DNA of 64,000 nucleotides, taken from positions 285,955-349,954 of the forward strand of contig NW_006920893.1 in NCBI RefSeq assembly GCF_000417875.1. Reading direction: 5' to 3'. The first letter of the stretch is position 1, and each line of letters opens with the position of its first letter. Source of the stretch: Pseudozyma flocculosa PF-1. Taxonomy: Eukaryota; Basidiomycota; Ustilaginomycetes; Ustilaginales; Ustilaginaceae. This document shows positions 43,801 through 55,310 of the stretch, in pieces. The position numbers and the translations under genes were made by a program. The notes below the pieces were generated by a model that was given only the letters and a program-made list of their open reading frames with translations, had not been told where the DNA came from and made no database searches.

Positions 43801-45095
43801 GGCCAGTGGCAAGCAGTGCACGGGGCGCCCGATGCGATGCGGGTTCGGGATTGAACAGCTCTACGAACTCGGGTCCGAGCACTATTTCGACCCGCGACCA
43901 CCGTCTGAAAATTTCCCAGGGTCGGCCGAGGACGTCTCTGGTGCTAGCCAGCTCAAGCACCGGCTTGCACCGAGGCCCGTCCGTCTTCCGGGTCGGACCG
44001 CGGGCAGGCGAAATCGTCAGCCAGGCCCGGTCAGTCAGCCCGAGCCTGGCCAGCCAAGCACCGCCCGTCTGCGTGCGGTCTGGCGCCGGGGCCCAGCCAG
44101 CGTTGGCCGGACGAGGGCCAGCCAAGCCAGCCTCGACGCCGACCCGACTCGAGATCCCACCTCCCGCCCGCTTGCCACGACCTCTTCCCCACGCCATCAA
44201 GCAACCTGTGAGTGTCATACGGACCCCACGCTACCCGCCAACGCCACCGTCCCCGCCCCTCCGACCTCGCAGCAAGTGAGGACACCTATGCCGTCGACGT
44301 CGACCAGCCAGCAGCCGCAGAGACCCCTCCTCTTGGATCGAATCCGACGACGACACCGCCCAGTCGGCCACGAAACGCCTTTGCGGCCTGATCTGGACGA
44401 ATGCGACCACACGCTCGGCTGGAATCGACCCGCTTCGAATGCGAAATAGGCGCCACTCTGACCGGCCGGCATCCTCGACGATGATCGGCATGTTGCAGTC
44501 GGCGGGCGCAGAATTCGGCTGGATGGCATGGCTGGAGGAACGGCCAACTTGAGGCCGATGGAAACGTCCCCTTACGACTGCGGGAACTGCGACCGGCGTC
44601 GGACGAGCAGCAGAGGATCAGAGGTTGACGGGGACTGGACGGTTTGCAGAACGATGCTTCAGGCCTGGCAGTCGATGCGGGCCTCGATGCGCTTCGTCGG
44701 CGGCCATTGGGACCAGGTCGGGACGGGCTGCAGATAGGTGGCGAGTCGACACCGACGATCTCTGAGCCGTGATGCCGCACTCAGTTCAAAGAGAACTCGA
44801 CGACGCAGCGGCCCCAGGGGACCTGATCTCCACTGCCCCTGGCTGTTTGCCGGCTTCGACGGCAAACCCGACAGACAGCACATCGACACACGCCATGCGA
44901 CATCGACGATCCAATTGCGACATTTCGAAAGGGGTCTTGCTGCGAGCTGCTCGGCCGACGACTCGGACACGGACCGACAGCCCAGAAACTCGAGCCCGGC
45001 AATTTGGACTCGAAGCTGACCTTTTCCCTACTTGGACTCTCCCGCCACCGCCATCTCCTCCTTTTGCCCTCTCAAACAGCATCACACACTTCACA
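40845..45095. other. Long intergenic region between THI4 and RPL6 (4.25 kb)
   Basis: The longest gene-free stretch in the window. It contains the THI4 promoter on the left and the RPL6 promoter and leader on the right. Frames of 100-354 codons occur on both strands (for example 43385-44449) but have no domains, repeats or plausible signal peptides and overlap one another in several frames. I see no tRNA or mobile-element signature. A multi-exon gene with poorly conserved product cannot be excluded between 42.8 and 44.5 kb. Confidence 0.45.
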
Positions 45096-45809
45096 ATGGC
45101 CCGCAACAGCCAGATCGCTCCCAACGTGGGCCGCCTCAGCCGCACCCAGGTCTTCAAGAAGAAGGGCGGCTACAAGCACACCCAGCGCAAGGGTGCTGCC
45201 AAGGCCGAGGAGTCTACCCCCGCCTTCAAGGAGGTCGAGGTCAAGGGTGCCAAGAACGGTGGCAAGCGCCAGGTCCCCACGAGCAAGGCCGCCCGCTTCT
45301 ACCCTGCCGAGGACGTTGCCCAGCCCAAGGCCAGCCGCAAGGTCCAGCGCCCCACCAAGCTGCGCAAGTCCATCACCCCCGGCACCGTCCTGATCCTCCT
45401 CGCTGGCCGCTTCCGCGGCAAGCGCGTCGTCTTCCTCAAGCAGCTCGACAGCGGCCTCCTGCTCGTCAGCGGCCCCTTCAAGGTCAACGGCGTCCCGATC
45501 CGACGGGTCAACCAGGCCTACGTCATCGCCACCTCGACCAAGCTCGACCTGTCCGAGGTCAAGGTTGACGAGAAGCTCAACGACGCCTACTTCAAGCGCG
45601 ACAAGGCCCCCAAGACCAAGGCTGAGAACGCCTTCTTCGAGGACCCCGCCAACAAGGCCGCCCACCCCGAGTCCAAGGTCGCCGACCAGAAGGCCCTCGA
45701 CAAGGCCCTCATTGGCGCCATCAAGAAGGCCGGCCCCACCATGGCCAAGTACCTTGCCTCGACCTTCTCCCTCTCCAAGGGCGAGCACCCCCACCTCCTC
45801 AACTTCTAG
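45096..45809 (+). CDS. RPL6: 60S ribosomal protein L6 (eL6)
   Basis: Component of the cytosolic large ribosomal subunit. 237 residues in a single exon. Family signatures: RKSITPGTVLILLAGRF and RGKRVVFLKQL (the KOW-like core of eL6), SGPFKVNGVPIRRVNQAYVI, then ATSTKLDLS, and the Lys-rich C-terminal half. Codon use is strongly biased to C-ending codons (AAG, GAG, ATC), as expected for a highly expressed gene. The start has a good context (CACAATGGC). The open frame continues upstream for 109 more codons without family similarity. Lack of a coding intron is mildly unusual for a basidiomycete ribosomal protein gene. Confidence 0.97.
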   Translation: MARNSQIAPNVGRLSRTQVFKKKGGYKHTQRKGAAKAEESTPAFKEVEVKGAKNGGKRQVPTSKAARFYPAEDVAQPKASRKVQRPTKLRKSITPGTVLILLAGRFRGKRVVFLKQLDSGLLLVSGPFKVNGVPIRRVNQAYVIATSTKLDLSEVKVDEKLNDAYFKRDKAPKTKAENAFFEDPANKAAHPESKVADQKALDKALIGAIKKAGPTMAKYLASTFSLSKGEHPHLLNF

Positions 45810-46901
45810 GTCCGACGTCGACGGCTTCAGTCTCTTGAGGGTGTAAAAACGCAACGATCGACGAGCGGCAACGACGACGAGGCCCGCAGTCTTTGCGGAT
45901 CGGCCGCCCCATCCACCGGGACATCGAGATCGAGGGCGAGAACAGGGACGGGGACAACTCTTTTGGCGTCTGAAACGGTTGTGGGTTGTTCCCTGGTTTT
46001 CTCATCTTTCACTCTTTTGCGTGCGCCCTGCGCTCCTCGCCTGCTCCTCGAGAGCATCTCATCGACGACGGCCGTGACGGCAACCGACAGGAGGGCTAGC
46101 TGAGATGCGAGTCCTTTTGTTTCAATGGGTTTGGTGCTCGCACCTCGGCTCGCCTTCCATCTCGCCGTCGTCTTTCGAGCCTCGACCTCGACGCTTCCCA
46201 TCGGACACGGACGTGACCTCTCTCGGCACACCGATCCTCGACCGCCTTCGGATCCTCGCCCGTCTCTCGCCTTCCGTTGCTCTCCCCACTTCCTCGGTTC
46301 CACACACCCTTCACTCTTCGCACTCTTCTCCTTCGCTGTCGCTCTCTCTTCTCTTCTTGTTCTCCACACAACCAAAGCACGCACCCCACCCCCACACACA
46401 TGCACGCCGCACCAAACCAAACCATTGTACAACCAACGTCTTTACCTGCTCGGAGCGAGTGGTGCGGGAGGGGAGGAGAGGTCGAGCCCCTCTGCTCCTC
46501 TCCTTAAGCCCCCACCACCCTTCTGCACCAAAAGAAGAAAAGCCACCCATGAAGCCTCACTCTGCGGGCCCCGCGCCCGTCTGCCCGCCGTCTGATGTTC
46601 TTTGTCGAGGGATCGATTGGGGATGTCGGCGGTGTCCCTTTTCGGCAGGGTGCCTGGCAGTTTGCCGACGGCGTCGTGGTCAGGACACGGGCGACTTTGG
46701 GGGAATACCGGACGACTCTGTTGCCTTTTGCGTAGCCTCGGCCTCTCGACATGGTGCTGCTACCTTCTAACCTGGGGTCAATCGACCATCAACAGCGACC
46801 ATGGCGCCCACCTGCCTAGGATCGCGCGTGGCTCGGAGCCTGAAGGACGACCACGACGAGCGATGGCCGTGGCTGAGAAGAGGTGGTATTGCGTGGCCTC
46901 G
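45810..46901. other. Convergent 3' region between RPL6 and PET127
   Basis: 1.1 kb without a supported gene. Pyrimidine-rich and CA-rich stretches (46.2-46.5 kb) produce long meaningless frames on both strands. Confidence 0.5.
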
Positions 46902-49838
46902 TCAGCTGCGACTTCTGAACAACTCCCTTGCCCCTTCCTCTTTGGCGTCTTTTGCGCCGAGCCTGGCCAGCTCCCTCAGCCTCAATGCCTTGGCGTTTCG
47001 CAGCTTGATCCACCTCGCCTCGATCGCCTCCTTCTTTTTGCGCTCCCGCGCGAGCGTCGGGTCCTCGCTTTCGGCCGCCAGGATCGCGTCCGCCTCCTTT
47101 GACCCTGCGCCCGACGCCGGAGCCCCCGCCTTCGACGACTTGTTGGCGGCGGCATCAACCTTGTCCTGGCCAGGAGCCACAGGCATGCCGATCTCGCCCT
47201 TGCGCCTCTCCTCGCGGAAGCGCTTGAGTGCCTCCGGGTTCTCGGCCAGGATGCTCTCTCGGTACTCTTCCCGCTCCCTGACCGCCTCGAGGTTGGGGAT
47301 GATGAGCGAGCTTAGCGATCTCTGCCTCTCGCGGATGGTGTCTAGGTGTTTCCGCACCGTCGCTTCCGAGAGGTCGCCGCGCGGATCAATCTTGAAGTCG
47401 ATGTCAAAGTGGACCGGCGGCAGCCCGAGGCGGGATCGCCGGACAATCTCGTCCTCGGTCATCGGATCGATCATGCGACCCGGCAGAAGAGAGAAGTCGA
47501 CGGGACCCGTAACGAAGGACCCATCCAGGTAGCGGTCGACAGTCACGTCGAGCTGTGCGATCCTGCGCCTCGGCGGGTCGGAGGCCCCGGCCGAAGACGA
47601 CGGTGCCGTGCTGTCCTCTGCTGTTGACGTCGAGGTGGATGCCTCATCGGGTACCTCGGAGGCCTCGACGAAGACCGACATGGGCAGGTCCGCGCGAGAG
47701 TTGGTCTCGACGGTCAATTTGAGCGTCTGCAGCAATAGCAGAAGGGACAAAAGTCAGCCAAGCCCATGACAGGTGGAGAAACGCTGCGAGAAGGAACAGA
47801 GCCGCCAGGGCCATCGCCGCTGCCTACGCACCTGTCGCGGGAAGAGATTGGTGGCCGCCTCGAGAACATTTTCGAGCATGCCGAGGCTTAGCCGGAAAGA
47901 CTGGTCGGCCATCTCCTCGCTGCCAAACAGCCTCTCGTTCATCTCCTCGACGCTGATGTACTGGAATCCGTAAATGGTGCTAGTGGTATGGTAAGCGACG
48001 AAAATGCCGTCCATATGGCCGATCCTGGCCTGGAAGTTGTACTTGAGGAAGGCGGCGCGGATCATGTCGTAATACTCGCGCTCGAACGACTCAACGAGGC
48101 CCTGGGCGCGGCGAATCTGATAGCCGGAGCCCTCGACGTAGTTGGCGCGGTCGTTGCGGATGCCGATCGAGGCTCGCGTCTTGAGATCAAAGGTCCGCCG
48201 GGGCAGCCGGTCATCCGAGCAGTCGAGCTGGGAGCGCATCATCAGCTTGCCCGCCTGGGCATAGTGGTACGACTCGGGCTTGTTGCGCTCTTCGGCGCTG
48301 AGGCTGGCGCTGTTGGTGCGCATGTAACGCGCGTACTCCTCGGGCGTCGTTGTCAGCATCTTTTCCATGCTCTTGCCGAGCGAGGTGAGGACGTAGTTGT
48401 TGTTGGCCGCCTCGCCAGCCGACTCCTTGTCGGCATCGATGGCGTAGTGGCCGCCCCCGCTGCCGTCGGCGTCGGGCTTCCAGTTGAGCGTGATCGAGGC
48501 GGGCAGCTTGGCCCCGAAGCTGAAGCCGCCGGGCATGCTCTTGAAGGGCGCCGAGAAGCCCGAGGTGTCCGGGTCGCGCCACCCGCTGATGTGGAAGTAG
48601 CACTGGCTGAGCAGGCCCGTCATGCTGCTGGTGCTGCCGCAGAACCTGCTGCCGTGCCTCTTGGTAAGCGTCTCGAGCTCCGGGTCCTTGCTCGAGGTGA
48701 CATAGGGGGTGAGGGCCTCGTAGTCAAACAGGTCGACGTCGAGAATGTCGCGTATCCGCGGATCGAAGTTGTAGATGCCGGATCGCGGGTCTCGCATCCA
48801 GTAGATGCCAGGGTTGAACAGGACGCGGTCGAGGCCGTGTGCCAGAGCGGGGACTTCCATCTTGCGAAGCGGCTCGATCTTTTCGATGGCAATTTGGTGT
48901 CCGCTTATGGAGCCGCTGACGGTGTCGGACCACTTTCTACGGGCGTCGGCGATGGGCCCGGCGTAGGCGACGGTGTTGTTGAGCCGGCCGCTCTCATCGC
49001 GCAGCTTGAGGAGAGACGCTTCGACGGCATCCTCGCCGTGCAAGAGGCCACTCAAGAGGGGTTTCTGCTGGCGAGAGGGCGACTGCCGCTCGGGGCGTGC
49101 TGCAAACGAAGGTGAAGGTAGGGACGACGACGAGGACGAGGATGAGGAGGCGGAAGCTGGCTGCTGGTGTGCGGCCGAGGATGTGGGAGACGAGCTGGCG
49201 GACGCCGGAGGTGGCGGCGTGACGGTCCAGGTTTGATTGGCGGGTCGGGGGGCGGCGAGCCTATCTGGCCCCCAGCCGGTGTTGACCTCTGATTTTGCGA
49301 GGCGGGGTAGGAGGTGCTGCAGTCGCTGCGAGATGTTGAAGGCCTTTGAGTGAAGCTCGTCGAGTTGGGACTCGAGCTCTTCGAGATGGTGCAGGACGAG
49401 GCTGCGCGATGTGGTGCGGCCTGCTCTGTGCGGGTGTGTCAGAAGGGTCGAGGGCGAAAACTTTGAGTTGCTGAGGTCGCGTTGCGCTTTCGATGTGGCG
49501 ATGCTTTGGTGACGCTTGTTCAGTGGCGACCTGGGTGAAGTCTTTGGGCTGGTGCGGAGCTGGGGCCCCTTTGTGACTGACTGTGTCGGATTGGGGGTGT
49601 TTTGAAAGCTGGCACGCAGGCGTGATGCCAGCTTGTGTTGTTTTGCCGTCGCCTGGAAGGATCTTGCGCCAGGCGGAGCAGGGTAGGCGGCGGTCGAGGG
49701 CGAGGGCGAGGGCGAGGGCGTACTGGAGCTTGGAAATGGGAGTATGCAGTGAGGAGCCGCCGAGAGCGAGGCCGATGAAAAGAGGTGTAGAGAGACGGTG
49801 CGCGGTCTGTGCTGCCGCAAGGCCTGTTGGACGAGCAT
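46902..49838 (-). CDS. PET127: Mitochondrial RNA-processing protein Pet127
   Basis: Membrane-associated mitochondrial protein needed for 5' processing and degradation of mitochondrial RNAs. Two exons, 49838-47832 and 47726-46902, with a 105-nt GTGCGT...CAG intron in phase 0, giving 943 residues. The N-terminus (MLVQQALRQHRPRTVSLHLF) is basic and Ser-rich like a mitochondrial presequence. A predicted coiled segment (HHLEELESQLDELHSKAFN) precedes the conserved core. Core blocks: RVLFNPGIYWMRDPRSG-like HGLDRVLFNPGIYWMRDP, YNFDPRIRDIL, KRHGSRFCGSTSSMTG, DCSDDRLPRRTFDLKTRA and QARIGHMDGIFVAYH, all typical of the family. The upstream in-frame extension to 50453 is not credible as protein. It is divergent from FAF1 across 520 bp. 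Confidence 0.93.
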
Positions 49839-50358
49839 GCTAGGATAAGGTGTGCGGCAGGAACGGCCAAGGCTGTGGTGGTGGACGTCGAGAACAAGGG
49901 GCGTGCGGTGGCGCCAACCTCGAGCCAAGGGGGGACCGGCTAGGGCCAACGTGGAAAGCTGGCCGATGAGCTGACGAGCCACCGGCCAGCCAGGGTGGAG
50001 GTCGGGCAGGGCACTTGAATTTTGGGTTTTTTTCTTCTTAATTTTGGGCGGCCTGTTGGGGTCGACCACCGGCGGACGCTTCTTCTCATCTGCCCTGGAA
50101 AATTTCAACCGCACCGGCACCGGCACCCGCATCCACGCCCGCCCAAATGGACCCTGTCGGCAGCCTTTCCGACGCCCGAGGCCACCTCGCGCCCTGTTTG
50201 CCCTTGGCAACGATCCTCGACCTTGGAGCCACACTCTCTGTAGTCTGCCTGCCTCAGCTGCTAGCCACTTCTCTCTCGTCGCCACGGCCCGTAGGCCACC
50301 ACCACCATACCCACCACCACCAACACCATCACTCCCCTTCTGCCCTCCTCGCCCGGCC
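49839..50358. promoter_or_regulatory. Divergent promoter region PET127 / FAF1
   Basis: 520 bp between divergent starts, with no independent gene. A T-rich stretch at about 50020-50045 is the main compositional break. No clear TATA box. Confidence 0.5.
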
Positions 50359-51768
50359 ATGGCCAAGGCGTCCACATCTAGGCTCGCAGCCTCGCCTCTC
50401 GCCCGCCGCAAGCGTGCCCATCGGCCCTCGCCTTCGCCCTCGCCCGAATACACGGCTGCTGACGACGACGCAGAATCCCACCCAGATGGTTATGGCCCGG
50501 AGAACGATGGCCACTCGGCCCAGCTAGCTCAACTGCACGCCTTCGGCAACGCCTTCCTCGCATCCTTCGGCCTCGACAGCGATACGCCGGCCGCATCGTC
50601 AGCCTCGACCCCTGGCCCCTCGTTGTCCTCGTCGCATCGAGCTAGAGCAGCCTCAAACACCAGGCAAAAGCCAAACTCCCGCTCCGCATCCAGAACAACG
50701 ACTAGCCAGCCCAAGCAAAGAAACGACATCGACCGCATGTTTGACGCCTCGGATCCAGACGACGACAACGCCTCGATGAGCGACGTCGGCAGCGAAGAAG
50801 AAGGAGAAGAAGAAGAAGGAGAAGAAGAAGAACGAGAAGACGACGACGACGACGACGACGACTCCTCTGTTGGATCACTCCACCACGAGCAAGGCTCCGA
50901 CGGCTTCGACGGGCATTCTGACGTATCCGACACCGAAGGCCAGCCCGACCGCCCTGTCCGCCCATCGCCCTCATCCAAAAAGGCTGCCACCAGGGCCAAG
51001 GCGGGGTCCAAGCTCACCTCGTCGGCACCTCTACCCACGCCACCCCGATCGAGGCCAGTAGAGACGGTCGTCTTTGCAAGCACGGCCGCCTCTTCGCCCT
51101 CGCTCAATACCGACGCCGCCGCCGCCTCGAAAAAGGGCTGGAAGGCCTTCATGTCGTCCAAGATCTCCAAAATCAACCAAGAGGGCGACGACGACTCGGC
51201 CGCCAACAAGACCAAGACGCGGCGCACAAAGGCCGAGGCCGACGAGGAAAAGCAACTCGAGTCAAACGACCGCCTTCTCTCGCACCTCCTCTCTACGACC
51301 CTGTTTGCTCCAGGCGCGGAAAAGGAGGGCAAGAAGCGCAACCTCTCTTCCAACGACACCCTCGCTCGCATCATTGAGCTGTCGGCCACCGACTCGCAGC
51401 GCAGGGGAACCGCCGTCGGCAGAGGCTGGGGAGAGACTGAGCTGCAGCGCCGCCAGCTGGCAAAGATGCCCGCCAAGATCCGTCAGGACATCCGTCGCGC
51501 CAATGCGGACAAGCGCGACAAGGAGAGGGAGAGGGCAAAGGAGCTGGGGACGTGGCACCCGTCGCTCAAGGCAAACTACAGCAACAAGGCCACGGCCACC
51601 GAGATGGGCACCAAGGCGGAGCCCAAGAAGCGGTTGCGTGGCATCGGCGCCGGCATCGGCAAGTTCAAGGATGGCACCCTGACGCTGAGCAAGAGCGACG
51701 TGCGCAAGATCAATGGGCCCAGCAGCGCGGGAGGGGCAGACGGCAAGAACAAGAGGCGGAAGAAGTGA
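50359..51768 (+). CDS. FAF1: Faf1-type 40S ribosome assembly factor
   Basis: Small-subunit processome protein; yeast Faf1 works with Krr1 in early 40S maturation. A single exon of 469 residues. The conserved part is the C-terminal half: QRRQLAKMPAKIRQDIRRA corresponds to the yeast LEKVPMHIRRG region, and GIGKFKDGTLTLSKSDVRKI with a final basic GKNKRRKK matches the end of yeast Faf1 (SKRDIARISGG and a KKKSRR tail). The first ~300 residues are disordered and Ser-rich, with an acidic Glu/Gly run near 148-165 and poly-Asp after it. The identification rests on these motifs from memory of the family and is good but not certain. The in-frame upstream part is judged untranslated. Confidence 0.8.
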   Translation: MAKASTSRLAASPLARRKRAHRPSPSPSPEYTAADDDAESHPDGYGPENDGHSAQLAQLHAFGNAFLASFGLDSDTPAASSASTPGPSLSSSHRARAASNTRQKPNSRSASRTTTSQPKQRNDIDRMFDASDPDDDNASMSDVGSEEEGEEEEGEEEEREDDDDDDDDSSVGSLHHEQGSDGFDGHSDVSDTEGQPDRPVRPSPSSKKAATRAKAGSKLTSSAPLPTPPRSRPVETVVFASTAASSPSLNTDAAAASKKGWKAFMSSKISKINQEGDDDSAANKTKTRRTKAEADEEKQLESNDRLLSHLLSTTLFAPGAEKEGKKRNLSSNDTLARIIELSATDSQRRGTAVGRGWGETELQRRQLAKMPAKIRQDIRRANADKRDKERERAKELGTWHPSLKANYSNKATATEMGTKAEPKKRLRGIGAGIGKFKDGTLTLSKSDVRKINGPSSAGGADGKNKRRKK

Positions 51769-53432
51769 TGACCAAGGCGTCTACACTTGTTGCCCGACAA
51801 ATTGAGCGTGTTTGCCCCGATCCAGGCCCACCCACGCCGGCCACGTTGCGGCTGCCTGTCGCACCACGCTGCGATGACCTCGAGCTTGCACAGACTCGTA
51901 CCGCGAAGGTCGTCCGTCCGGCCTCGCAGCGCAAGCTATCCTGGAGAGATGGGTGCTTGACAGCCGGCGCCTTGAGGCATGGTCGACCTCGGTGGTCGGC
52001 TCGCTCGCTGCAGCTCGACCGGTCAGTGCGTTCAAGCAGCCATGCACGGGGCATGGGGTTAGCAGCACCTCGATAGCTGTCGCCGACGACCGCGGTCAGC
52101 CGACGGCAAGGTGACCAGCCCATGACCAGCCGTGTGCAGCTGCATCGCCCGTACTACGATCACTCTGTAGCAATCTCTGGCGGCAGAGAGAGGCCACACG
52201 CTTGATGGCAAGTACTTGACTATCGGGGTGCCACGGCACGAATGGACGCGCTGAGCAAATTGACCGCCTGGTGTTTCTCGGATCCGGCCCGCGTCCTTGA
52301 CGGCGGGGCAGGGAGGGCCAGGCCGTGCGGCGACGAGCAGATCGGAGTCTTCGCAGTGATCGACGGCCAACTGGGAGCCCCGAAGGCTCGCCCACGCGGG
52401 TGCAACCGCAGCTTGTAGACCGTACCACTCCCCGACTGTCTTGCTTCCTTGCTGGGCTAGCCTGGCGTGGACTGGATCTTGATCGTCGCTGAACCTTTCG
52501 CGTGATTTGCCGTCATCGGATCGGCTTGCCTGGCGCACCGCCTGTCAACAAAAATGATGATGATGGGGATGGATGCTCAGGGCAGGGCAATGGTTTGCTA
52601 GACCAAGCTAAGCAGGTCAGGCCAGGCCAGCCAGGCGGCCCCACCCCGTCGACTTGCGACAGGCGAGCAGCCAGGTTTTGCGTCCGGAAGCGTCAAACGG
52701 GCGCAAATGGCGGACGCTCCGGCGGGCCCATGCCTCCACAAGCAAGCAAGAGGCAGGCGCAGGAGCAAAAGCCTGCCCACCCAGGCTGGCAGCATCATCG
52801 TATGCGGCTCACGCAGCTCAGTGCGTCCGCCAGCAAAGCCTCCCGCGATCCACGGCGGCGACGGCCAAGGCCAGGCCCCGCCTCGCAATCTCCCCCCTGC
52901 CTGACCCCCCCGCGCCCCGGCGCTCGCTTGGCTCGGCGTGGCCCTGGCTGCTTCCCCGTCGACGTCGGTCCAGCTCGGTCACCCTGCCTGGCTTGGGGCT
53001 GCGACTCCACAACTTCTCCGCTTTGGGTCGAAATTCCGTCCGTTCCCCTGCCCAGCAAGCCTGCTTCGCTTCCGGAGGCTCGAGCGCCCCGAGGGCCAAG
53101 CCAAGCCCGCCTCGCGCCAGGCCAGGCCAGGTCGGGCCTGCCAGGCAGCCAGTCTGGGCTTGGCCGCCTCGACCGTCGCGACTGGACGCGTACGACGCCT
53201 GGCCGTAGTGTGGCAGGCGTCAAGGCAGGCTAGGCCTATGAGGCCTACCTCCCTGAGGCCGCGTCAACGTTGCTCCAGGTCGGTCGCGTAGGGCCTGCCT
53301 GCAGGCTTCTTGCCAGCCAAAGGCAGCCTTCGCCTGCCTGCTGCTGACTCGGTCGTCCATCGCGTAAAGGCTTGTCCGCCAGAGCCCTGCCCGTCGAGGA
53401 CCTGCCGACCAGCTCGCCCAGGATGGGAGGCT

Positions 53433-53454
53433 GGATGGATGGATGGATGGATGG
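53433..53454. repeat. GGAT tetranucleotide tract
   Basis: Five tandem GGAT units, about 115 bp upstream of the TATA box of the next gene. Confidence 0.9.
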
Positions 53455-53567
53455 ACGCCTTGCCTTGCCTTGCCCTGCCCTGCCTTGCCAGGCCTGGCGT
53501 CTCCCTCGTCCATCGACCCATCCCACGCTTTCCCCTTTGCTCTCTCGTCACCGGCCACCTCCCAGAC

Positions 53568-53574
53568 TATAAAA
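53568..53574 (+). promoter_or_regulatory. TATA box of the prothymosin-like gene
   Basis: TATAAAA 184 bp upstream of the ATG at 53758, in otherwise GC-rich DNA. Position and sequence fit a core promoter with a leader of about 150 nt. Such a clear TATA box is rare in this window. Confidence 0.6.
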
Positions 53575-53757
53575 GATCCCTCGCTCTCCTCCCCCTTAGA
53601 TCAACGCCCCCGTCCTCCTTCACCTGCCCCGTTACAGCACCATCTCCTTCCGCTTGCCTATCCGCTCTCCAACGTCACTCGCATAGACGGCCACCTCCGC
53701 CCGCTCCCTGCTCCTTATTCCTCACATCCCCGGATTCGCACCACTTTAACCACAAAA

Positions 53758-54581
53758 ATGGCACCCAAGGACGAGAGCAAGGCCGCCGCCGCCGCCGCCG
53801 ACGACGATGAGGGACAGACGGTCGAGGAGTCTGTCAAGTCGGACAAGCGCGATGCCGCCAAGAGCGCCGAGAAGAACGCCGCAAAGGAGCTCCAGGACGA
53901 GGACGATGACGACGAAGAGGACGAGGACTTCGTGAGTAAACCCTCCTGCCTCGCCGTCCGCAGGCCATACGAGTCGCCGTGCTGATCTCGCCCTCTTGAA
54001 CCCGCTTCCACGGCACCGCCGTCTTTTCGGCAACAACAGGAGGAGGGAGATGAGGACGACGACGACGAAGAGGCCGAGGAGTGAGTGACCGATCGCTCCG
54101 CCCCACACGCCGTTGCACGAGGCACGATCGATCGCCCCCAGCCGTACTGATCCGAGCCGCGCTACTCGAACGTCCCCTACCCCTTCGCAGCGATGACGAG
54201 GAGGCCAACGAGGACGATGAAGACGTCGACGACGAGGACGAAGACGACGCCGCCGTTGCAGAGGGCAAGGACGACCAGGTGGATGAAGATGCCGAGAAAG
54301 AGGCGCAAGAGTGAGTATCGGCGGTCGCGGAAGTGTCCAGTCCCGGCCACAGTCTTAGTGTCGGGGCCTTGTCTCAACTTCTGACTCGCTCTTCTCCTCT
54401 ACCCCATCGCCTGCTTGCCTCGAGTAGAGAGGACGACGAGGCTGCTGGCGAAGACGGGGATGACGACGCTGCTGCCGCAGCCGAGGAGGCCGAAGACGAC
54501 GACGAGGGCGCGGGCAGCAAGAGGAAGGCAGAGGACCAGGGCAAGGACGACGACGACGCAAAGGCGGCAAAGACTGACTAG
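53758..54581 (+). CDS. Acidic nuclear protein resembling prothymosin alpha
   Basis: Four exons: 53758-53931, 54040-54080, 54191-54310 and 54428-54581, all with GTGAGT donors and CAG or TAG acceptors, giving 162 residues. The protein is almost entirely Asp, Glu, Ala and Lys, with no aromatic residue except Phe58, so it should be fully disordered. The first ~45 residues are mixed charge (AKSAEKNAAKEL); the middle is nearly pure acid; the end is GSKRKAEDQGKDDDDAKAAK and TD, which resembles the bipartite nuclear signal and KKQKTDEDD tail of animal prothymosin alpha. Prothymosins bind linker histone H1 as acidic chaperones. Similar composition could also arise by convergence (Chz1-type or other acidic chaperones). 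The start is in a strong context (AAAAATGGC). Confidence 0.78.
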
Positions 54582-55310
54582 GAGAGTTGGCTCATCGCCC
54601 TTGGCTCCTCGCGCCATCTCTGCTGCCTCCTGCCCGCTAGATTCTCGCCTGTATCTACCCTTGCATCGTCGTTCTCAGCTGCCTGCCCTGGACGAGTTGT
54701 AATCAGCCGGCACTGCGGCCGCCGCCTGATCAGTTTGGACCGTCGCTGGAAGCGCAAGCCCAGTTGCAGCTGCACCTGAGGACCTCTCGCATCGCCGGCA
54801 CACCGTGCCCAACGATGGGCCAATGAGGCTTGGTGGACAACAACGGGCTGGGGGGATGGCGCAAAAGGACTGTGTGTCATATTGTGGTCGGAGCCAGCGG
54901 CGGTGCTGCTGCTGCGGGATGCGGCGTCGTGCAATGCAAAAAGTACGAGACCGACGAGAAGAGTAGCGCCGATGCCATCGTGGTCGGAGTGAGGCACGGC
55001 GAAGCGTCCCGGTGATCGTCGAGGGGGTCGGGAAAACGGGCGGACACGAACTTCAAGGATGTATACGAGTAAAGACGAGGAAGAGTCCGACGGCTCGGAA
55101 CGAGAGGGTCAAAGATGGAGCATGGCAGGGCAGTGCGGCGATCAGGGCGGTTCGGTGCGGTGCTTCGCGTTGCGGTACGGTGTGGAAAAAGGTCCATTGT
55201 GTGGTTGTCGATGGCGTCGATGAACCCGAGGGAAAGGTCAGAGTGAAGATGCCCTTTCGGCTGGAAGGTGAACGGGAGCGAGCGGCTGTCGCCTCGCCCG
55301 AGGTCTTTTC
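54582..55310. other. Convergent 3' region
   Basis: 729 bp between the stop codons of the prothymosin-like and MGNC genes. No coding sequence is supported. Confidence 0.5.

Larger units (their letters stand above)
51769..53757. other. Intergenic region upstream of the prothymosin-like gene
   Basis: 2 kb without a supported gene. It is rich in CCAGGC / GGCCAG motifs (52.61-53.16 kb) and TTGCCCTGCC-like repeats (53.46-53.49 kb), and includes a GGAT tetranucleotide tract and a TATA box near the right end. Confidence 0.5.

Noticed and set aside
43385..44449. 354-codon plus frame between THI4 and RPL6
   Set aside because: No domain, signal peptide or consistent composition; overlapping frames of similar length occur on the other strand.
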